A DNA stretch of 64,000 nucleotides from Saccharophagus degradans 2-40 (lineage in GTDB: Bacteria > Pseudomonadota > Gammaproteobacteria > Pseudomonadales > Cellvibrionaceae): positions 2,404,501 through 2,468,500 of the forward strand of contig NC_007912.1 of assembly GCF_000013665.1 (NCBI RefSeq), read 5' to 3'. Positions 58,307 to 64,000 of this stretch are shown here, one piece after another. The translations under genes and the position numbers were made by a program. Under the pieces are notes generated by a model that saw only the letters and a list, made by a program, of their open reading frames with translations, ran no database searches and had not been told where the DNA came from. Position 1 is the first letter of the stretch. Each line of letters opens with the position of its first letter.

Positions 58307-58566
58307 TATTTGTCTCCCTTTGTTTCTTCTTCTGCATTGTCATGTGCGTGATCATGATCGTCAGGGTGTTCTGAGTCCTGGTCTTCGTGATCTACATGAT
58401 CGTCGTGTTGCGCGTGATCGCCTTCAGTATGATGTTCTTTATGCTTTTCGGATTTCTCATGTTTATGGTCATGGTCATGATCATGGTCGTCTGCTGCGAA
58501 AGCTGCAGTAGTGAGGGTAAAAATAAGTACAGTCAGTAATGTGATGAATAAGGTTTTCATAGTCAT
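58306..58566 (-). CDS. Small exported His-rich protein of the czc operon
   Basis: An 86-residue protein: signal peptide (about 1-24, TTAAFAADD), then almost only His, Asp, Glu and Lys (DHDHDHDHKHEKSEKHKEHH). It is probably a periplasmic Zn/Ni/Cd buffer feeding CzcB. AGGAATCT precedes the first ATG; the second ATG, two codons on, is an alternative. Overlaps czcB by one base. Confidence 0.75.
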   Translation of the reverse strand: MTMKTLFITLLTVLIFTLTTAAFAADDHDHDHDHKHEKSEKHKEHHTEGDHAQHDDHVDHEDQDSEHPDDHDHAHDNAEEETKGDK

Positions 58567-58616
58567 AGATTCCTAAGGCCTGATACGAATCAAACCTGAA
58601 TAAAAGGGTTTAAACA

Positions 58617-59885
58617 TTAAGGGTTGAGGGCTTCACTGGTTAGCTTTTCAATAACAGCCTGACTCACAAGGGCTGTTGTAGCGGCATCGATGAGTGCCTG
58701 CTTACTGGCGAGCAATTCTTCCTGGGCGGCGATTAAATCGAGGTAGCGATAACGCCCGCTCTCAAAACCTTCAGTCGTCAGTCTGAGTGCTTTTTCCAAT
58801 GCGGGAATGGCAACCTTTCGAGTAAGATTTGCCGCAGAAATACTTTGTTTTCTGAGAGACCACGCTTCAAAAAGCCGCGCATGCAGTTGCAATAGTCGAT
58901 CTTTTTGGGCGTAATCCACAGCGTTACGGTTAGCAAGTGCAGCTTTTACTTCGCCGTTGCTGCGTTTACCGGAAAACAATGGAATGGAAAGCCCGGCGGT
59001 AAATGCCGAATCCCCCGTTTCTTCAAAACGTTTTACGCCAACTCGCCAGCTTAAATCACTACGGCCATTTGCGCGGGCCAGTGAGACTTGCGCATCCCGG
59101 ATGCGCGCTTCACTGGCCAGTACCTGAATGGCGGGCGATGTTTGGACGCGTGCGTACAGCTGATTAAAACTGTTAGTAGCCGCAAAGTTATAAAGACTGC
59201 CTTCCAGCGTGGCAAAATTTGCGGTGGTTTCTCCCCAGAATCTTACGAGCTGCACTTTGTGACGTTCAAACTGCTCTTGTAGTGCAGCGAGTCGGATCTC
59301 TGCACGAGTGAGCGCTGCTTGGGCTCGCATCACTTCCGCTTCCGGTGTGGCGCCTCGTGCAGACCGTGTTTTCACTGTCTTCAGCAGTGATTGGGATAAG
59401 GTCAAAGATTCTTCGGCCAATTGAATGTTGGCCTGCGTCGCCAGCCCTTCGATGTATACCTCGGTTAATGCTCCGAGCACGTCGAGGGTCGCGGCTTGCT
59501 GCTCCCACTCCACCTGGTTTATGCGGGCATCCGCATAAGAAAGGCGTGCCTGGCGTTTTCCGCCCAGCTCGATCGCTGAAGACAACGCCAGCGTGGTTTC
59601 CGCCGCATCAAGGCCTTGGTTACTGCCCGAACCGGCAAAGTTTTCGACCTCCAGCTCTAGTGCTAACGCTGGGCGCAAGGCGTTGGTCTGCCGCTGGGCG
59701 TTCAGCGCCTCGTTGGAAAAACGGTATTGGTAAAGTTGAGGGTTGTGCGTCAGCGTTAGTGCCAACGCTTTTTTTAACGTCAGTGTGTCGGCGTTTTCTG
59801 CACCTAGAGCCGGTGTCGAACTGCAGAGTAAAAACGCAAGCCACAGCCAGGTGCGTCTACACCTGTAGAGAATGGAATCTCGCAT
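58617..59885 (-). CDS. czcC: CzcC-type TolC-family outer-membrane channel
   Basis: A 422-residue outer-membrane factor: signal peptide (about 1-29, STPALGAEN), then repeated OEP helices (LTHNPQLYQYRFSNEALNAQ; LSYADARINQVEWEQQAATL; GLSIPLFSGKRSNGEVKAAL). It forms the outer duct for CzcBA. First large gene of the czc unit after the small CzcI-like gene. Confidence 0.9.
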   Translation of the reverse strand: MRDSILYRCRRTWLWLAFLLCSSTPALGAENADTLTLKKALALTLTHNPQLYQYRFSNEALNAQRQTNALRPALALELEVENFAGSGSNQGLDAAETTLALSSAIELGGKRQARLSYADARINQVEWEQQAATLDVLGALTEVYIEGLATQANIQLAEESLTLSQSLLKTVKTRSARGATPEAEVMRAQAALTRAEIRLAALQEQFERHKVQLVRFWGETTANFATLEGSLYNFAATNSFNQLYARVQTSPAIQVLASEARIRDAQVSLARANGRSDLSWRVGVKRFEETGDSAFTAGLSIPLFSGKRSNGEVKAALANRNAVDYAQKDRLLQLHARLFEAWSLRKQSISAANLTRKVAIPALEKALRLTTEGFESGRYRYLDLIAAQEELLASKQALIDAATTALVSQAVIEKLTSEALNP

Positions 59886-59958
59886 GGATAAGTCCTGAAT
59901 TAAGTCGTGTTTTCCGCTAATGCGGGTGAATACGTTGAGTTTTACTGCTTGAAAGGAC

Positions 59959-60333
59959 TTAGGCTTTGGGAGGGCGCAGGAAGGCTTCGTAGGTTTCTGG
60001 AAACGTACTTTCCGCGTAATCGGGCACTGGGGATGAGTTCTTGGCTAGTTGAATACGTTCGGTCGCAAACAGAATGGCCGGGCAAAAATGGCCATGACAA
60101 TGACAACAGTGGTGACAATCCCATTTGTCCGAAACGGGCGCTTCTGATTGAACATCCCGATCGTGTTGCTTTTCGAGGATATTCCCTTCGGTATGCTGAT
60201 GGGATTCGTCAAAAACCAGGTGCTCAGCGCCTGACTGGTGCAACTGATGTGCATCGCCCATGGCCACCGCGGATTGCAGAACAACCAGTGTGAGCACAAC
60301 GTATGTCAGGACACGTTTCAGCATTAAATTCAA
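59959..60333 (-). CDS. CzcI-like small exported Cys/His-rich protein
   Basis: A 124-residue protein: signal peptide (about 1-25, ending SAVAMGDA), His-rich linker, then DCHHCCHCHGHFC, a dense metal site, ending in FLRPPKA. Small proteins of this shape (CzcI) precede czcCBA operons and are thought to modulate them. The island's other small Cys-rich protein, at 24.9 kb, ends in the related YRPPILG. Confidence 0.65.
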   Translation of the reverse strand: MNLMLKRVLTYVVLTLVVLQSAVAMGDAHQLHQSGAEHLVFDESHQHTEGNILEKQHDRDVQSEAPVSDKWDCHHCCHCHGHFCPAILFATERIQLAKNSSPVPDYAESTFPETYEAFLRPPKA

Positions 60334-60367
60334 TTTATCTGATTTTCAGGTTAATGGTAAATGCGCG

Positions 60368-61279
60368 TTATCTTAACAAAAGAATACGTCGAGCACCGTT
60401 CAACACCACAAGTCCAATTATAACACCAATGACCAGATCCGGAATTTGCGACCCCGTCAGCGCGACCAAGCCACCCGCAACGATAACCCCTACGTTGGCA
60501 AGCACGTCATTGGCTGAAAAAATCATGCTGGCCTTCATGTGTGTGCCATTATTTCGTACTTGGTAAATTAACAGGAGACACGCCACATTTGCGACTAATG
60601 CCAGGCTGCCAATCCCTATCATCAGCATCGAGACCGGTTCACTTCCCATAAAGGTACGCCTGGCGACTTCTATCAAAAGACCCACAGCAAGAGCCGCTTC
60701 GAGCCAGCCGGATAAATGCGCAGCTTTAAGCTTGGCGTGAGCGGCTTTTCCCACAGCATAGAGTGCCACCGTGTAGACCGCAGCATCCGCAAACATATCC
60801 AGAGAATCCGCGATCAGCCCCGCAGATTGCGCCACGATGCCCACGGCAAGCTCAAAGAAAAACATCACGGCGTTAATCCCGAGTAGCCACTTCAATACCC
60901 AGGCTTCGCGCGCATCCTTAATTCTGGCGTCTTCTTGTATCTCCTTCGCACTTTCAGTATCGACCTGTTCATGCGATATGCGACGGGCGCCGAGCCCGAC
61001 GGATTCCATGGCCATTTCGACCTTTTCAGGTGAGCCAGCGTAATAGACATGCACTTTCCGATTAGGGATATCGAATTCGAAGGCGACCGATTCCCCAAAG
61101 CTCGCAAATGCTGTCCGTATGAGGTTCTCCTCAGAAGGACAGTCCATCTTAGGTACGTCAAACACACTCACATTATTTAGCGCAGCCAAAGGGCTATCCG
61201 ATTGCAGGTTTGATCCTGAAGACGGTGAGCCCGCTTCGTCACTTTGGCAACCGCAGCATTGTGAGGCGTCAGATGTCAT
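60368..61279 (-). CDS. CDF-like cation transporter with N-terminal Cys-rich and HMA-like domains
   Basis: A 303-residue protein. ATG 61279 is preferred; the longer frame to 61309 enters the promoter. Residues 1-25 are Cys-rich (SQCCGCQSD). Residues about 40-105 form an HMA-like fold (VFDVPKMDCPSEENLIRTAF). Six helices of CDF type follow, with ADSLDMFADAAVY in TM2 and a second Asp-containing SANDVLANVG in TM5. This differs from the 53-kb CDF, where His-Asp ligands are used. First gene behind the perfect MerR dyad and probably of the whole czc unit. Confidence 0.85.
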   Translation of the reverse strand: MTSDASQCCGCQSDEAGSPSSGSNLQSDSPLAALNNVSVFDVPKMDCPSEENLIRTAFASFGESVAFEFDIPNRKVHVYYAGSPEKVEMAMESVGLGARRISHEQVDTESAKEIQEDARIKDAREAWVLKWLLGINAVMFFFELAVGIVAQSAGLIADSLDMFADAAVYTVALYAVGKAAHAKLKAAHLSGWLEAALAVGLLIEVARRTFMGSEPVSMLMIGIGSLALVANVACLLLIYQVRNNGTHMKASMIFSANDVLANVGVIVAGGLVALTGSQIPDLVIGVIIGLVVLNGARRILLLR

Positions 61280-61308
61280 AAATAGACCTTGAAATAACAA
61301 TGAAGCCA

Positions 61309-61339
61309 AGCTTACACTCTATAGTAACTATAGAGTCAA
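61309..61339 (-). promoter_or_regulatory. PbrR/CadR-type promoter of the CDF-czc operon
   Basis: Minus strand: -35 TTGACT (61339-61334), 19-bp spacer, -10 TAAGCT (61314-61309). The dyad ACTCTATAGT / ACTATAGAGT is perfect with a single central base, the form bound by CadR/PbrR proteins. It lies between the CDF gene and the divergent merR gene. Confidence 0.9.
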
Positions 61340-61351
61340 GGGGTGACGTTA

Positions 61352-61756
61352 TTGAAAATTGGTGAGCTTGCGAAACGCAGTGGATGTTCCATTCAAACCA
61401 TCCGGTATTATGAAAGGGAAGGGTTATTAAGTTCCTCTGCCCGAAGTGATGGCAACTTTCGCCTGTACGACCATCAAGCAGAAGAGCGCTTAATGTTCAT
61501 CAAGCGTTGTCGTAGTCTTGATCTCTCTCTGCCCGAAGTGAGACATTTGCTCACGCTCAGCCAAGCACCTGGCTCCACGTGTGGCGAGGTCAATGAGATG
61601 GTTGATCAGCATATTCAACAGGTCGAAGAAAGGATAGACGAGCTTCAAAGCCTTCATCGGCAACTACACGACCTCCGGAACAACTGCTCGGAAAACCGAA
61701 CAGTGGAGGATTGCGGCATCATCAGGAGTCTGGTGCAGCAAAAAGGTTCGAAGTAA
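61352..61756 (+). CDS. CadR/PbrR-type MerR-family regulator
   Basis: A 134-residue regulator. TTG 61352 is the likely start: AAGGGG lies 8 nt upstream and it gives the family opening MKIGELAKRSGCSIQTIRYY. HTH and wing are followed by a dimerisation helix with STCGEV and a C-terminal NCSENRTVEDCGII. The three cysteines sit where CadR/PbrR bind Cd(II) or Pb(II). It reads the adjacent operator and probably that of pbrT at 53 kb. Divergent from the CDF-czc operon. Confidence 0.92.
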   Translation: MKIGELAKRSGCSIQTIRYYEREGLLSSSARSDGNFRLYDHQAEERLMFIKRCRSLDLSLPEVRHLLTLSQAPGSTCGEVNEMVDQHIQQVEERIDELQSLHRQLHDLRNNCSENRTVEDCGIIRSLVQQKGSK

Positions 61757-61764
61757 TCAAACAT

Positions 61765-62745
61765 TCATGCATTGCGCATGTGTAACGCCAGTTTCTCCAT
61801 TAACACCAGCGTGGCGTTATTGGTCAGCAACTGTCCCTCTTCAATATATTCCCAAACGGTGGCGTCACTTTTCCACCCTCCCTGTTTTTTAATAAGTTCA
61901 AAATCCACACGCTCTCTTGCTGCGGACGTTGAAAGCCCTCTACGCAAGCTGTGGCTGCTTAAGTCCGGAACGAAATCAAAACCACAGTTAGCCCCAAGCG
62001 CTTTAAGAAGATCGTTGATCGCTCCTGCACCCAGACGTCTCTGCTTTATTTGATCCCAGCGGTTGATCGGGCGGAACAGTGGACCTGATTCGATGTTTGC
62101 TATATTTATCCAGCTCTTGATTGCCGCGGCCGGACAAACCCCTTTGTTGCCGTAGGGGAGGGCGCGCATCTGACCGGCGGATTCCTGATCGGTTTTGGAA
62201 TGCGGCATTCTGACAATTAAACCCTCGGGCTCCCACAATAGATCATCTATATCAATAGCTACTAACTCGCTACGGCGGAAAGCGCCAAAAAATCCACTCA
62301 AAACCAGCGCCAGATCCCTTGCTCGTTTGTTGGAGTTTGGCTGCTGCTGCAAGTGACCTACCATTTGCCCGATATGCTCCAGACGTAAGGCCTTGGCTTT
62401 ACGCTTCGGTTGCCCATGAGTACGGCGTATCCCTTCCATTGCTTTACGCACGAGGGGCGCATCCACCGGATTTTCCATCCCCTGATAGCGATGCCATTGC
62501 CCGATTGCTGTGAGGTGTAAATCCAGGGTTCGAATACTGGATGCTTGCGCCCTGGCGAGTAAATATTGGATCAGTGTTTGTGGATCACTCGGTAATCGAC
62601 CGCCCCATTTTTCAAATTGTTTGATGGCAGAACGATAGGTTTTACGTGTGTTGTCAGAGGTTGCAGCAGTGATGTATTTCCGAATGGTATCTGACTCATT
62701 CGGAACGGGCAGCCCAGTGGTGCTTTGTAGTGTTGTTTCTTTCAT
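61765..62745 (-). CDS. Tyrosine recombinase/integrase
   Basis: A 326-residue site-specific recombinase. The N-terminal SAM-like core-binding domain (DNTRKTYRSAIKQFEKW) is followed by the catalytic domain: first Arg in GFFGAFRRSELVAID, the HxxR box in SSHSLRRGLSTS, and a Tyr in TVWEYIEEGQ. Complete. It probably moves the island. It is next to a KfrA-type protein, a pairing common at the ends of resistance islands. The att site is not identified. Confidence 0.92.
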   Translation of the reverse strand: MKETTLQSTTGLPVPNESDTIRKYITAATSDNTRKTYRSAIKQFEKWGGRLPSDPQTLIQYLLARAQASSIRTLDLHLTAIGQWHRYQGMENPVDAPLVRKAMEGIRRTHGQPKRKAKALRLEHIGQMVGHLQQQPNSNKRARDLALVLSGFFGAFRRSELVAIDIDDLLWEPEGLIVRMPHSKTDQESAGQMRALPYGNKGVCPAAAIKSWINIANIESGPLFRPINRWDQIKQRRLGAGAINDLLKALGANCGFDFVPDLSSHSLRRGLSTSAARERVDFELIKKQGGWKSDATVWEYIEEGQLLTNNATLVLMEKLALHMRNA

Positions 62746-62907
62746 TGGATCTCAACCACCATATTTATTCACGCCAGGGCATGAATAGCCGGGTTTTGGG
62801 GTGTGTACTGAAGTGCCGAATCTTAAAAACAGCCGGATTCATCCTAACCTACGATAAGGGTGATTATCGGTGGTTAGAAAATTAATCTCAAGCATACTTT
62901 CATAATC

Positions 62908-62941
62908 GTTATATTATGTTATATTACGGAATACGTAATAT
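62908..62941. promoter_or_regulatory. Operator upstream of the KfrA-like gene
   Basis: Two tandem copies of GTTATATTA (62908-62916, 62918-62926) run into an inverted repeat ATATTACG / CGTAATAT with a 5-nt spacer (62921-62941). It lies 30 bp before the ATG, as expected for autoregulation. Confidence 0.65.
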
Positions 62942-62970
62942 GGTACCAAATTCTCTCACAGGTAAAACTA

Positions 62971-64000
62971 ATGGCCCGACCCGGTGTGACTTACTATGAC
63001 ATCAGTCGAGCTGCTGAAGCGGTTAAAGCGCGAGGCAGCGAACCCACTATTGATCGCGTTCGGGAGCAGCTCGGAACGGGTAGTAAAAGCACCATCGCGC
63101 CTTTATTAAAACAGTGGCGAAACAATGCTGAGTTGAACATCGAGGAGTCTGATAGTGGCTTGCCTTCGGATCTTATCAGTGCCGTAAAATCCTTGCGCGA
63201 CCGCGTCCAGCAAGCATCAGAAGAAGCGGTTGAGCAGGCGAAGCAGGACTATCAGTCCCGAGTCCAGGCGCTTGAACGCACACTTGCTGACACCCAAAAA
63301 GAACTGTCTGAAGCCTTGGGTCGAGAACGAACCTTAAAGCAGCAAATCACTGATCTTGAAACTAATTCTCGTAAATTAAACGGTGAGCTTAACGGCTTGG
63401 AATCCCGCTTCGCGGTGACCGAGTCCGAACGTGATGCTTTACAAGCCCGTGTGCAGGAGCTTAAAGAAACGTTTTCTGAGTTAAAGGATGAAAACAGAGC
63501 GGTGCGCGATCATTTTGAGCATTATCAGCAGAGAACGGCGGAGGACCGCCAGCTTGAAAGAGACCAATTTCAATCTCAACTAAGGCAGTTACAGTCTCAA
63601 GTAGAAAGCCTGACTATGCAATTGACACGTTCTCAGACAGAAAAGGAAGATTATCGATCGCGGTATGATAACGCTCAAGGTCAGGCCGAGAAAGTTGTTT
63701 ATGAAAACCAGGAGCTGCGACTCAAGTTGGAGTCCTGCGGAACGCGGATCAAAGAACTCGAAGCAGAATGCGGTAACAAGAACAAAGAGATTATCGAATT
63801 TGACCAAAATATCAGCCAATTTAGGACTGAAGTTCAGAGCCTGAAAGAGCGGCTCGCGAGCAAAAGCGCCACGTTACAGGGTGTCGAGACGGATCTTCAA
63901 GAGATTCGTGAATATGCAGATCGTCTTGAAGCTGAGAATAAAGAAATTTCTGAAGAAAAAGCTGTACTTCAGGGGCGCCTGGTACAGTTGCAGGCATCCC
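62971..64000 (+). CDS. KfrA-like DNA-binding coiled-coil protein (3' end outside window)
   Basis: At least 343 residues, still open at the window edge. Residues about 5-50 are the KfrA_N winged/HTH domain (YYDISRAAEAVKARGSEPTI, then VREQLGTGSKSTIAPLLKQW). From about 65 on it is a continuous coiled coil (Glu/Gln/Leu/Lys heptads). Plasmid KfrA proteins bind operators near their own gene and organise DNA; here an operator-like repeat lies just upstream. ATG 62971 follows AGGTAAAACTA. Confidence 0.88.
   Translation, partial: MARPGVTYYDISRAAEAVKARGSEPTIDRVREQLGTGSKSTIAPLLKQWRNNAELNIEESDSGLPSDLISAVKSLRDRVQQASEEAVEQAKQDYQSRVQALERTLADTQKELSEALGRERTLKQQITDLETNSRKLNGELNGLESRFAVTESERDALQARVQELKETFSELKDENRAVRDHFEHYQQRTAEDRQLERDQFQSQLRQLQSQVESLTMQLTRSQTEKEDYRSRYDNAQGQAEKVVYENQELRLKLESCGTRIKELEAECGNKNKEIIEFDQNISQFRTEVQSLKERLASKSATLQGVETDLQEIREYADRLEAENKEISEEKAVLQGRLVQLQAS

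Noticed and set aside
59345-60293. Overlapping plus-strand ORFs of 191 and 128 aa
   Set aside because: They lie antisense to czcC and the CzcI-like gene, have no domain or ribosome binding site, and low-complexity Arg/Ser content.
61280-61309. Longer start of the HMA-CDF gene at 61309
   Set aside because: It would begin within the -10 of its own MerR-type promoter; ATG 61279 fits better.

Overview
The window is a piece of chromosome from a gammaproteobacterium, most likely a marine member of the Cellvibrionaceae (Saccharophagus/Teredinibacter-like). This rests on gene content and AT-leaning codon use in the left third and is tentative. It has two parts: ordinary chromosome (1 to about 22,190) and a metal-resistance genomic island (about 22,190 to beyond the right edge).

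Left part. cysS (5' end cut by the window), a DUF3012 lipoprotein, a voltage-gated cation channel, a DnaJ-related protein, a 7TM-DISM/GGDEF diguanylate cyclase, a DjlA-like co-chaperone and an S1/P1 nuclease come first. They are followed by a cold-shock protein, an FMN glutamate-synthase-family protein, RluA- and RsuA-type pseudouridine synthases, several methyltransferases, folD, a tRNA cluster Pro(TGG)-Arg(TCT)-His(GTG) with a clear promoter, and an MscS-type channel. A hybrid sensor kinase has lost its middle (membrane, HisKA) and is frameshifted. A tetR gene then faces a strong palindromic operator and a Fur box that have no recognisable target gene. That is where the island seems to begin.

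Island. (1) 22.4-24.75 kb: an SF2 helicase, a small winged-helix/coiled-coil protein and a divergent XRE regulator with repeated operators. (2) 24.9-34.1 kb: a Cys-rich small protein, a DUF411 protein, a CusCBA-type RND exporter whose adaptor carries two CusF-like domains, an APC permease and a K-channel-like protein. (3) 34.3-40.2 kb: a MerR-driven operon with a CPC-type P1B ATPase bearing two N-terminal metal-binding domains, DUF2933, an ICMT-family protein, a Met-rich periplasmic protein, a helical-bundle protein, an HMA-like protein and a YHS-HMA-like protein. (4) 40.2-47.6 kb: DUF305, glutaredoxin-MauE fusion, cytochrome c, Met/His-rich protein, copB and copA (multicopper oxidase) on the minus strand, divergent from a copRS/cusRS two-component system with a CusR-type box between. 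(5) 47.7-50.9 kb: cueR, copZ and a second copA ATPase, each with a 19-bp-spacer CueR-type promoter. (6) 51.1-61.8 kb: a PbrT-like FTR1/cytochrome c gene, a complete Czc-type RND system and two CDF exporters, governed by a CadR/PbrR-type MerR protein with two recognisable operators. (7) 61.8-64 kb: a tyrosine integrase and the start of a KfrA-like coiled-coil DNA-binding protein, cut by the window edge.

Together the island handles copper at each cell layer: cytosolic sensing and chaperoning (CueR, CopZ), inner-membrane export (two P1B ATPases), periplasmic oxidation and binding (CopA, CopB, Met-rich proteins), and trans-envelope export (Cus). It adds a separate Zn/Cd/Pb-type module. No CRISPR array, rRNA or insertion sequence was seen. 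Many gene starts were moved from the longest frame on the basis of ribosome binding sites, family N-termini or promoter position.
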